Of a stretch of 64,000 nt of DNA, positions 24,841-35,765 are shown piece after piece. Origin of the DNA: Lichenostomus cassidix (Eukaryota; Chordata; Aves; Passeriformes; Meliphagidae); NCBI GenBank assembly GCA_008360975.2, contig CM039183.1, forward strand, positions 35,827,850 to 35,891,849. Reading direction: 5' to 3'. How positions within the stretch are numbered: the stretch's first letter is position 1; each line of letters begins with the position of its first letter. Position numbers and translations under genes: made by a program. The notes under the pieces were generated by a model. The model was given only the letters and a program-made list of their open reading frames with translations. It had not been told where the DNA came from and did no database searches.

Positions 24841-27039
24841 TTATTTCACTCTACCAGCAAAATAATGGAGAATCTGGAGCAGTAATTGCTCCTTCTGTCT
24901 TTCCAAATTAAACTAGAGAAAGTGATGGTTTGGTCTCAGTGGAAAATTGTTCAGATAACCAGCAGCACTGTCATAAGTATGTAACAGGTATAAAAGAGTA
25001 TTAGAAAATAGGCTGGAGGAAGACATTAATGAATTAAAGTAGACAATACTTCAGTGTAGATGATTTCTACTGGAGTGAGTTTATTTTTTCTACTGGAGTT
25101 TATCTAGATTAAAACTAATATGGGCATTTCCTTAGTACACTCTATTTCCACAGTCATTGCCATGGATTGGCTTGAGAGAAAAAGAGAAGGCTAAGGCAAT
25201 GATCTAGTTTTCTAAAGGTTCAAATAAATATTTTCCCTTTGCATGACTATGAAATCTGGCCTCCAATATTCCCCCAGCAGTTGTTGTAAACTTTCCATAA
25301 TCTTTACCAGTGGCTTTGTATGGATGTGGTGGGTGGAAACAAGGTAACAAAGGCTTATGTGGACAAGTAGCTCTTGAGAAAAACACATTTTACACAGATT
25401 ACTCAAAGCAATATTTCAGAAAGGCTAAGAAAGCAGTCCTAAGTGTCCTATGAAAACTCTTTGTTACATCAACATTGACAAGCATAACTCAAGTTGTTTC
25501 ATAAGTAAAATGCTACAGGATTGTTTTAAGGACACTGTGCCATATTTTGCCAACAGCAGACTGCTTCCTCTGCAGCATAAGATGGTCGTAAAGAGAAGTG
25601 AAGGAAGAGGAAAGTCCTACCTCTCTGGGCCCCTCTTACTTCCCAGCTCTTCTCAACTACTTAACTGCACCAGAGCCAAAATTCTCCTCCCTGCCTCAGC
25701 CCCACCTTCATACAAACAAGTAAAATGGCTGAGGGTTCCTCTAAATGCCATGAAACAAAGGACTGAAGAGTAGTGTGGCCCTCAGACTACCACAAAGCCT
25801 TATTCAGATATTGAGTCCACATATTGAAAAGCCTGTAGCTATACATGGAAGGAATAAGCTTTACTGTATTAGTAACAGTCAGTCAAGATGATGGAACTTG
25901 AAGTAATTCTTAATTTCCACTTGTTTTGTTTCTAGGAAGCTCAGTTGTAAGAAGAATCAGTTTCCACCTTGTTTTTGCTGCAGTCAATGAACAGGCAACA
26001 GGCATCAGGCCTCCTTCTATGCAAGCAAGAGCTTTCCCCTCAGCAGGATTTACAAACTGCAGCCTACATAGTGTAACTTTACCCAGAGGTGTAATAACAC
26101 CCCTTTCATAGCACGAGAATAGGTATTAGTACTACTATGATTTATTTATGAAGGCAGATTAGAAGCTAAGTCAATTCCTTTTAAGGCCCTTATGCACCTG
26201 TCCACATGACCATGTCATTATTGCCAGGTCTTTTGTTTATACAAAGTTCACCTGGTGCAGAGTCAGCCCGAGGCCAGTTTGCCACTCACCCTGGGAGCAC
26301 AAGGAGCTCATTTTCCCCCAATACAGTGGCAGCAAGAGGACAAGGTAATGATAACTGCTCTACACACAGGCAAATACCTCCCACCCAGCACCTCTAAAGA
26401 AGCCACATATGCTGTTGATGCACATCCCATTCTCATAGTCTTGAAACGTGCTCTAACAGTCCACAGGAGCCTAGCACACTCTGCTTGACCTTGGGTTGCA
26501 CTTCAACAGCCAAGCCAGCACAAACTGATTAGGGAAGTTCAAACCACTTTCCCACTGCCCAGCAAGCTCCACAGCCATGTGCACAGATGGCATGAATCCC
26601 AAGACAACCTGTGCCCTCTATGTGTTTGGCCAACTTTACAAGCTACTCCAGAAAAGCTGTGTGTACCCATGTGGCAGCTTGCTATCATATAATGGGGAGG
26701 AGGAAGATGTGTTCTCACCTCTTCCAATTCAGACAGTGTCCATGAGAACTGTGATGTATTCCACACTAAATGCTTCCTACCTTGGCTGTCTGTCTTTTAG
26801 AAGAAGAAGAAACTGAGGACAAAATGTCCCTAATTATTTAAAAATAAAACCCAAGATCAATTGCTTGCCCTGCCTTTGTTCTTGTGCCAACTTCCAAGCA
26901 CACTTAGGTTTGAAACTTTTATTGTTATCACCTCATTGAGGTTTGCAGTGTTCAATTTCCTTACTAGGGTGCACTCTGTCAAGTTCAGTATAAGGGAGAG
27001 GTTATCCAGGTTCTCATTTTACAAAAGAGGGAGTGGATT

Positions 27040-27087
27040 AACAGGCAGTTGAACCAATCCATGAATAAATGGATTCAACTGCCTGTT
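27040..27087. repeat. Inverted repeat around AACAGGCAGTTGAA
   Basis: The left arm (27040-27061) begins AACAGGCAGTTGAA and the right arm (27070-27087) ends TTCAACTGCCTGTT, separated by a short AT-rich loop; the left arm has three extra bases (CCA). The block GGATTCAACT recurs at 27071-27080 and 27097-27106, so palindrome and direct repeat are combined. Confidence 0.85.
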
Positions 27088-27234
27088 GAATCAATGGATT
27101 CAACTGGATTCAATATTTTTGAAGCCAGAAAATATCTTCTGGAAGTTAGAAGCCCAAACATTTTGGTGTTTTGTTTTTGTTTCTGGGAGGGTGGTGTTGG
27201 GTTCTTGTGTGTGTGGTTTCTTTTCCTGTTTGTT

Positions 27235-27275
27235 TTGGGTTGGCTTTTTTTTTTGTTTGTTTGTTTGTTTCTTTA
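27235..27275. repeat. T-rich / GTTT low-complexity tract
   Basis: GGGTTGGC leads into a long T run and then four GTTT units ending in CTTT. It resembles the left arm of the repeat at 5081 but has no complementary partner here. Confidence 0.85.
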
Positions 27276-27874
27276 AACATGACAGATGTTACCAATCTTT
27301 TGGCTCCTCTGAAAACCAACACAGACAAGTTTGTTCTTTTGAAGCTGGATGTCCACTCTTTGCAACACTCTTCAGTAAAGGTCAAGACATACAGAGGACA
27401 TAGGACTAGAACTAACCATTACTTTGTACATATTTGTCAAATGGGGTAACAGGACCAAACAGGAAGAGTTTATTTATAGTAAAGCATGAGAAGTATCTTG
27501 GAGCTATAAAAGCAACCCAAACTGCAATATGGGGAATGGATAACACACCCTTTGGAGGGCATCCTCAATGCTATTACCTAATGGAGCAGGTCAATGGAGA
27601 ATTAAACTCACCCTGTCTGACTCACAATTAGTTTCAAGAACGGCAATAACTTAATATCAGTTACTGAAGGCAACTTGGTGTGTGCCACTACACCTGCTCT
27701 GTTTCATTAAAAGCAAGTTGTTGCTCTAGTTAGTCCTTCTGACTGTCGATTCAAACTGGAAACTAGGTTTCCAGCCCTTCTCTAACTTGCACTGATGAGA
27801 AGTTTGATGTCTGTGGCTTTAGCCTTCTGGGCTGTCAGTAGCTACAGTGAGAAGCTGTGTTGCTGGTGCCAAAC

Positions 27875-28283
27875 TTGCAGCAGAGAAGCAGCAGCTCACA
27901 TATGAGGAGCAACTGAGGGAGATAAAGAGGCTCAGGAGTGACCTTATCACTCACTACTACAGCTGCCTGAAAGGAGGTTGTAGCAAGGTGGGGGTTGGCC
28001 TCTTTTCCCCAAGTAAAAAGTGACAGCACAAGAGAAAATGGATCCAAATTGCTCCCAGAAAGGTTTAGAATGGACATTTGGGAAAATTTCTTCATGGAAG
28101 GGGTTGTCAAGCACTGGAACAGGCTGCCCAGGATTTGAGTCATCATCCTTGGAGACATTTAAAAGATGTGTAGATGTGGCTCTTAGGGACATGGTTTAGT
28201 GGTGGACTTGGCAGTGCTGGGATGACAATCGGACTCACTCGTAAGGGTCTTTTCCAACCCTAATGATTCTATGATTCTGTGAA
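27875..28283 (+). mobile_element. CR1 LINE 3' fragment, complete 3' end
   Basis: Successive CR1 blocks are visible in order: GAGGAGCAACTGAGGGAGAT, CTGCCTGAAAGGAGGTTGTAG, GGCACTGGAACAGGCTGCCC-like sequence, GACATGGTTTAGTGGTGGAC, TTGGCAGTGCTGGGATGA and the tail GATTCTATGATTCTGTGA. Decay includes several substitutions and small indels, so no open frame survives. It is antisense to AGPAT4 in intron 2. Confidence 0.95.
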
Positions 28284-30280
28284 TACTTTAATTTGAGCTA
28301 GTCTGGCTTGATCCATGTGAACAGAGAAGCACCCTGAACTCAAGCTGTACTATTCAAGAGAGTACAAGTCATTAATCACAATAGTACTTTAGCTTCCCAT
28401 ACATCAGCAGACGATCCACAAGAGGTGAGAATATTAAGTTCTTATATTAGGAAGGAGACAGGAAAAAAAGGGGTGTAAGAAAACACTACTACTTGAAATA
28501 CAAAAACTCCCAACTTTCCCAAAGAAAACAGTGTCAAAGCCAAAATAACTCTCCAATTTCATGGAGTGATTTATATATACCTTTGACATCAAATGGAAAA
28601 CAACTGAACTTGTAGGATCTAAGGACAACTGCTGCCTTCATTTTATTTTTCAATTAAACTATGACTGCTCTATTTCACTCTTTGGTTGACTTGGTGACTC
28701 AGGCTGTATCAGGCTTTTAAGGCAACATGATGCTTGTCACCACTGCAAAGCACATGCCTCTTTATATTCTCCAAAACTGAACTTCATTGTCTCCAACTGC
28801 AAGCTGTTTCCATGACTTTCATCAGATCCATACAGACCTGACTTATTAGTCACCACACCAATGGCCCCCAAAAATACATCCATTTTGATTAATTGATCTT
28901 TAGTCCTTTGAAATACTTTTTCAAATTAACTATCATTTTCCCCTTTTCAAATATCACTCAGATAAGGGTGACTCATCAAGCTAGCTTGCTCTGTTATAAA
29001 GCTGAAATAAATGGCTTTAACCCAGACATACTTTGTTCTGAGCATGACTGGGCAAAAAACTCACAACACAATCTATTCCAGGGGTGTCAGCACTGAAGCA
29101 ACTGATCAGCAACCCTGAGTACAAACCCATCTGCCCCACCAAGGACAAGCATGAAGTATTACTCCCTCCTCTATACCGTCCCTCCCCTAGATCAGACTGG
29201 ATTGAGCTAAGCTGAAGGATTCAGCCTGAAGACCACAGAGTAGCTGATATGTCTGCACCAAGTAGCCAAAAGGAAGAATGGGCCAGAAAACACTGCATGA
29301 CAAATAATAATATACACCTGTGTAGAGCTGTACAGTACCTTCTACATGCCATGGCTTTCAACACATACTATGCTGCCAGGCAAAAGGTAAAAACCTAGCC
29401 ATATCCAATGCCACTGTTTGTACATACAAATGGCTAGTACTTGCAAGCCCACTACTTCAGGGACATACACACAGCAAAAATGAAATTTTTCAGAAGGAAC
29501 ATCCTCTCTCTGTCACAGAAATAATAAAAGAGCATCTCCAATTTATTTGGGCATATACACTCTGATGCATTTGAAGTTTAAGTCAAAAGCATGTTTCAAA
29601 AAAATGCTTTGAACAGTTGCTAATCAGAGTCACTGATGAAAGATAAATAATCCCTAGTGGCCCCCAAGTTGAAGCATGTGAAAGACTTCTACCTCACACA
29701 ACTTATTATGAATACTAACCATGTTTTTCCCTTTCAGGTTCCCAGTAGCAGAAAAGGTGACCTGAAAGAAACCATTTTGCTGCATTTCCACAGCACAATT
29801 CTTAAATACTGTACTGGAGGGTTGTTTTCCCCAGTACGGAAACATCTATAAATCACTTAGCATTGACAGTGACATCACACTTAAATAATCTTCAGGGAGC
29901 CTCAAAAAGCATGCATTTTGCAACAGTTTCCTTCCAACAAAGTACTTTTGAGTTTCAGAAAGGCCCAAGGACATCTCTCTGGAAGGTGGACACATTTAAC
30001 AGCATGCTCCTAAATCTTGAACATGGTACATTAGCATTTCCGTAACAGTTTCTGTGAAGAATTCTCTCTGCTCTAAGTTAAGAGCAGTGGAAGTCAGAAT
30101 CAGCAGTACAATAAAACTGCTGAAACTGCAGTTGGAGCTCTTTAGAAGCAAATATATAAGCTAACTGATTATAACAAGAAAACTCCACATGCTCTAATAA
30201 TTCACTGTTGTCAGATGAAGATTCCACCAACCTTCTACTAACAGAGAAGAAACAAATGGGCACAGCTCTCATTCATTCCA

Positions 30281-30328
30281 CTCAGTCAAGTGCCAGTAAA
30301 CCTGCTCAGTCAAGTGCCAGTAAACCGT
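30281..30328. repeat. 24-bp tandem duplication
   Basis: CTCAGTCAAGTGCCAGTAAA plus CCTG (30281-30304) is repeated at 30305-30328, identical for 22 bases. It lies about 700 bp from exon 2, on the intron 2 side. The unit is a multiple of three, so an overlapping plus-strand open frame shows an eight-residue repeat, but nothing suggests this frame is translated. Confidence 0.92.
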
Positions 30329-31025
30329 CACATCTCCCAGCAGTTTCAAAGGTCTCATCTTTCTACAACACCCTGAGCTCATTCTCCCATCTTCCCCAGA
30401 AAAATCCATATAATTGCAATCCCTGCTTCTTTCAAATGGTTACAGGCTACCTGCTGTATTCTACATTATAACTATAAGCATATACTGAATACATACAGGT
30501 TAATGTCTGAAATGGCTATTCGAAGAAAAGATAGTTCATAAGTGGCTTAAGAAAGAAGCACATGAACTTGAAGATTTTTTCCTTTTTTTTTTTTCTGTTA
30601 TTTCCCAATCCTGAATAGTATTTGCACGTGAAACATTTAAACCAAGATCATAAACAAAATCATGATGATAAAAAGACTGAAAACATTATTGGAAGTGACT
30701 TGTTAACACTGTAAGCCTACAGATAATAGCTGAACTTGCTGAGATGCATCATTTGGTCAATATTTCTCATTCAGTTTAAGGAAACATGATGGATAGCCAA
30801 ATGAGAGGCAATCTTGCTTCAACATACTGAGTCAAGCAAGTATCCTAATATAAAAGAGCAAAACATTTAAGCCCAAGAAGACATTTCACGAGGCATACAT
30901 CTCTTCATACAAGTGTAGGTGCTGTAGGAAGCAGACATGACCTTTGTATAGGCTTTGAAATCCACAACTTTTCTACTCTCAAGACAAAATATAAAAATAC
31001 TATTAAAAAAAAAATGAAATCTTAC

Positions 31026-31203
31026 GGCTTGAAATGCAGTAAGCCAGTCTGCAGTTGATCCTCCTGAACAGTTGCTTGTTGATTGGCCAAAGTATAAGTG
31101 TAAAGAGTTGAATGAAGTTAATGATCAGTCCTGACACTATAAATATGTAGCAGATCAGAAGGTGGCAAATGAATTGCGACTTCAGAAAGCCAACGATGTC
31201 CAT
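31026..31203 (-). CDS. AGPAT4: AGPAT4 exon 2 coding part, start codon and residues 1-59
   Basis: This is the first coding exon of AGPAT4. Translation starts at the ATG at 31203-31201, which has A at -3 and G at +4, a strong vertebrate context. The 59 complete codons begin MDIVGFLKSQF and end CRLAYCISS. A long hydrophobic stretch, about residues 12-40, is the first membrane segment that anchors this multi-pass ER enzyme. WPINKQLFRRIN follows and is a signature of the AGPAT3/4/5 branch; ILWPINKQLFR, KSQF and CISS match AGPAT4 better than AGPAT3. The donor is C|GTAAGA with GT at 31025-31024. Codon 60 is split (C in this exon, AG in exon 3) and encodes Gln, as in human AGPAT4. The N-terminus is the same length as human. 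The enzyme makes phosphatidic acid from lysophosphatidic acid; in mammals it is strongest in brain (family knowledge, not seen here). Confidence 0.95.
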
Positions 31204-31256
31204 GATTTGCTGAGAAAGCAAGAGGGTACCTTCAGACACAAAATTCAGAAGACAAC
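31204..31256 (-). other. AGPAT4: AGPAT4 exon 2, 5' untranslated part
   Basis: This is the leader segment between the exon 2 acceptor and the start codon. The acceptor reads TATTTGGTTTTGCAG on the minus strand, with AG at 31258-31257, so the exon begins at 31256. There is no stop codon in the reading frame of the ATG and no upstream ATG in any frame. A CTG (31248-31246) and a GTG (31239-31237) lie in frame and could only be weak near-cognate starts; conserved AGPAT4 proteins begin at the downstream Met. Confidence 0.8.
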
Positions 31257-34200
31257 CTGCAAAACCAAATAGTATTAGCAGTTACAGAGTGCATTTATTT
31301 CTATAAACAGACTTAAAATAGACTTCACACTTACACTTAAATACACTTAAATTAAAGTTATACCTATTATAGGAATGGGCCTGATGCCAGTATTTGCAAA
31401 AGTAAGAATGGAAAGAGAATACTATATTTCTGAATCAATTTTCATTTGGCTCTGGAAACAATTTACATTTCAATCCTAACTGCAAAACTCACGAGCATAT
31501 GATTCCATGGACTACAGTACTCCTCTATAAGGTCTTCATTGATAAAATATGAGCAAATATTTTGGTTTGAACTATATGATAACTTTGATATGAACTTATA
31601 CTTTTATTTGTCTGTACTTCATAAGACATATACTGTCACCTCTGCAATCTTCAAGAGCAGCTCCAAAGTAAATGCAAGCTTTAGAGCTTTGTTAGGAGTT
31701 GTGTCTTTCGCTACAAGCTATGCCAGCCATGGTCCCCAAAAAAGAGGTAGCAGCAGCCCCTTAATTCTAGCTTTATTGTCTTGTTCCCCTCTCACACTCA
31801 AATAAGAGTTTATTTTGGCAAGAGAATAAAAGCTTGGCTATGCACAATACACACAATTTGTTCAATTATTCCTTGACACTGATTCTGTCAGTTATAATCC
31901 ATAAACCCAGAAAGGAAACATCAATAACAGCACTAACCCGTGACCCAGCAGTGTTTCCAGAAAAAAATTAACTCTAAGGTTACTTATGGAATGTCTGTAG
32001 AATTTTGAAAAGGTCCAGTCCAACCTTAGCAATTGAGCATTCAAAGGAAGTGTCGTCTGCAGAGTATTCTGACCTATCAAATATTGTACTGACCTCCCCC
32101 CACCATCACTACCACTACTGCTAGGATGAAGACATAGCTCTCAGTAAACACAACCCCCAGTATTCTGAATACAGGTAAACAAGGGGTGCTGCTGCCATTC
32201 CATTCCTCCACTGTTTCCCCCTCCCTGAGGTGTGGAAGAGTTTTCCCAGTGAGGAAGCCCTGAAGTATTTCTGAATGTGCCAGTCACATGCAGTAACAAA
32301 ACAGCAGCTGTCAGCAGCCCAGGGAATTAACTGCTGAAAAAAATCTTTATGCCTATCCTTTTAGTTTATATGAGACCCCATTATGTGAGGCACCAAGTCT
32401 AGATCAGTGTCCTGAAACATTTGTTTTACTGCCCTTTGCTGACTCTGCTTGCCACAGCAAAGAGCACACACAAGAATTGCTGCAAAGCCTTCGGAAGTTA
32501 TTTAGCCAGTTTTTCAACCGCAAGGAAGATGAAGAAAAATTTAAGAAAGAGAATCAGTACTGTTATATAATTTATATAAAGAGTTTATGGCAGTCCCAAC
32601 CCTATTATTAGCAGACAAAATGTGCCCTTTTGTTCCCTTCATCTTGCTGTACTATTCAGTACCACAGCTGACACCAGCTGTAGCTCAGAATGGCAGAACA
32701 GGCCTCTCTATTCATTGTAGTAACCAGTGTCATGATACTTGCCAAAAGCTTTTTCAGCTTTAACCAACCTTCCCTAATAAAGATATGATTCTTAGGGTGG
32801 CAGACAATTTACTAGCTTGGGCTGTGACCAAAGGCTTTGCTTTTGAAGGCTAAGAAGAATGAGAAATGTTGTCTAGTAGGAACCCCTGCTGTGCTTCTTC
32901 TTCAACCCTTCCATTGAACACTCTGAAGACAGAGCCAAACAATTAAAAAAAAACCCCAAAAAACAAACAGGAAGTAACCTTCTTTAAAATAGTCAGAATG
33001 GAAGCAACCAGCTACTTACAAGTGGATGGTTTCAAAGACTCTACAGTGTCCAAAGTCCTGGTGACTGGGTTTATCCTACTGTCCTCGGCTAAAACTGTCC
33101 GCAGTTTTTTTGTGCTGGTCTGCTTGTTCAATTCTATCCTAGAGAATCACTCTAATGTAATTCCCAGAGATCAGTAAGACATGAGATAAAACATAAAAAC
33201 AGCAGCAGCCACAAATAAAGACTGGACCACTGTATACTTAGTGAAGACCTAAAAACTTACTATTTGATGTAACCAACATAAATCTACTGTAGTAAGCATC
33301 TGACAGACTTTGTAACAAGAATAATTAATCTTTTTGTCCACTAATTAACCCAGCAATTCTCTTTTTTGTTACCTTTTCATTATAACAGTTGTGAAACTTT
33401 ATTAAAATGTTACATTTATGTGAATCATTTACTTCCTGCTGGGTCTTTAAAACAAAACTTCACAGAAATAAAATAAAGATGAGAGAACCCTGATAAAACA
33501 TAATTACTGTCTTACAATTTTATGAAGCCACAATGGAATGTCTGAAAGTAATTTATTCCTCACTTTCATACCTCAGCATTTAAACTTCAATTCTGTAAAG
33601 CTTCTAAAACCTGTTTTACAGCAAACAATCTAGTTAAGCAGTACTGTTCAAAGGCATCTAACCTAACTTGCTTGCAAAAATAAAAAGAAATGAGACAATG
33701 TTTAAATTCTTCTTTTCTGAGAAGCAGGGATGACACAGAGAAATTTTCTCTTGTGATTAAATGCAACCTATTTTTCCAATAAAATGTGCAACCTAAACAT
33801 TGTATACAGAATGCCAGCTAAGTGTTCTATTTCTCAGACATAAACTCATTCTTATAAAAATTTTTTGGACTGTTTTCATTACCCAAACTCCAAGAATGCA
33901 AATTATTCTTGGTACAAGTAACAAAAAGAATTAGTTCTGATCTTATGAATGAGGTCTAGAAACATGGGTTAAAGAGTCCACAGCAACACCTTACACTTAC
34001 TCTTTGTCTTACTAAAAGTCCTCATGGGTAACATCAATGTAATACCAGTTTAAGTGATAAAAGAGTCATGTCTTTAATTCTTAATCCATTATGCTGGTTT
34101 AATAAATTACTGATTTCCTTATAGATAATGACTGAAAATTACAGCAATCTTTTAAAAACAAAAGGGCCAATCAATGCATTTTCTCAGAAGCTATTAAGAT

Positions 34201-35095
34201 CAGAATGCTGCCAAGAAGCTCTCTTCTATCAAACACCCCTTAAAATTAATTAGGAGAAAATGGCTAGCTAGAGCATCTAAACCAGATAGGGACATTCTTT
34301 AATAACAGTTTTCCTTCACATACAGAACAAAAGACTCAAACCTCAAATGTCTGTTTAGGGACCAAGTCAACAAACATCTATTCATGGGATTAAGAGGTCA
34401 CATATTCAGGTCTAAAAAAAAATTACATTACTATTCATTCTAACTTTTTTCCCTCCAACTACCATTCTTCAGCAAGATCCACTGTGTTTTCTACTTCAAC
34501 TACTTTCAGCATTTCCTTCAGCTTAGAATAACTGACCAGGAGGACATAGAAATGATATGTGAAGTGAACAACTCTATGCCAGCAGAGGCTGCTGCCAATG
34601 AACAGCTCTATTTCGTACCTCCAAGACCGTAAGTGTTTTCAGATTGCAACTAAGATTTCATAAAGAACACAATTGTTTGCACATTTAGAGAAAGCACAAG
34701 AATGAAGCAAAGAACTGTCACCCACTGTTTCTAAAGTATATGCAGTATATATAGTTGTTGGAGTGTGGAAAGCAACATGGTGTGTATCTGACAGCATCTA
34801 GATTAAGCTGATACTGCCTGCTTAGAAAGAGAGGCAAGTCAGCACTGTACCTCTTTTCAGTATGTATTTCAAGCTTACACGAAAGTTCTCACATCTAGTC
34901 TTTGATGAAGTCCTCAAATGCTTTGCTGCAAGTTAAAAACAAGCAACCAGATGATGATTATGCCTATTCTTGCATTTTCTCATCTAAACCAGATTCTTGA
35001 ATGGATGAGTTACAAAGACTATTACGAAAATATGCTCAGAGCAGATTAAGCAGTTTCAGTAGTGCCTTTTAAGTCAATTTCAGTTGCCACCAAAA

Positions 35096-35380
35096 CTGGT
35101 GAGGCCACAATTCAGTACTGCATCCAGTTCTGGGCCCTTGCTTCTAGAAGGACATTGAGGTGCTGGGGTGAGTCCAGAGAAGGGCTACAAAGCTGTTGAA
35201 GGGTCTGGAGCACAAGTCCCATAAGGAGCAGCTTAGGGAGCTGGGGGTGTTTAGCCCAGAGAAAAGGAGACTCAGGAGTGACCTCATAGCTCTCTACAGC
35301 TCCCTGAAAGGAGGGTGTAGCCAGGTGGGGGTCAGTCTCTTCTCCCAGGCAACCAGAGATAGGACAAGAGGACCCAGTCC
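35096..35380 (+). mobile_element. CR1 LINE fragment lacking its 3' end
   Basis: The CR1 order is clear: TGGTGAGGCCACA, GTTCTGGGCCCTTGCTTCTA, GGACATTGAGGTGCTGGGG, GTCTGGAGCACAAGTCCCAT, TCCCTGAAAGGAGGGTGTAG and CTTCTCCCAGGCAACCAGAG. It stops after GGACAAGAGGACCCAG, and the usual 3' 250 bases are missing. LTR-like sequence follows directly. Confidence 0.93.
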
Positions 35381-35399
35381 CAGCACACAGAAGGAACAG

Positions 35400-35765
35400 C
35401 AAAGAGGAACTGTTAAGGACTGACTGCAGCTTCTCTTTCCCATCCACCTGCACCACTTGGGGTGCAGCACAGCAGCATAATCTACAATCAAGCTAAGCCT
35501 GCTAAAAAGGGAGGACTTGGGAGGAAAAGTTGTTTTAGTTTTGGTGGTTTTTCGGCTTCCTTGTTATCAGTTGACAATAAGTTATATTAAACTTCTCCAA
35601 GTGGAGTCTGTTTTGACCATGATGGTAACTGGTGAGTGATCTCCATGTCCTTATATCAACCCACAAGCTTGTCTGTCTTATTTTCTTCCCTTGTCCTGTT
35701 GAGAAAGGGGAGCAAGTGAACAGTTTGATGTAAACCTGGAAGTCAGCCAAGTTCAACCCACCACA
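35400..35765 (+). mobile_element. Partial LTR (3' portion)
   Basis: From about 35521 the sequence matches the 3' part of an avian LTR: GGCTTCCTTGTTATCAGTTG, ATTAAA-type signal near 35586 followed by CTCCAAGTGGAGTCTGTTTT, ACTGGTGAGTGATCTCC, CCTTATATCAACCCACAAGC and the end TTCAACCCACCACA. The left boundary is uncertain; 35400-35520 is probably the same element. The end is CA, but I find no target-site duplication. Confidence 0.75.

Larger units (their letters stand above)
6880..31025 (-). other. AGPAT4: AGPAT4 intron 2
   Basis: This intron of about 24.1 kb is bounded by a GTAAGA donor next to exon 2 and a TTTCAG acceptor next to exon 3. It is AT-rich with few transposons: one long CR1 fragment, one CR1 tail, poly-A tracts, a CA microsatellite and three small tandem duplications. 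A palindromic HNF1-type site lies at 19829-19841. No internal exon is supported; open frames up to about 113 codons carry no motif I recognise. Confidence 0.85.

Noticed and set aside
35112..35491. Open frames of 65-114 codons on both strands
   Set aside because: They lie within the CR1 fragment and do not match the element's true reading frame over any length.
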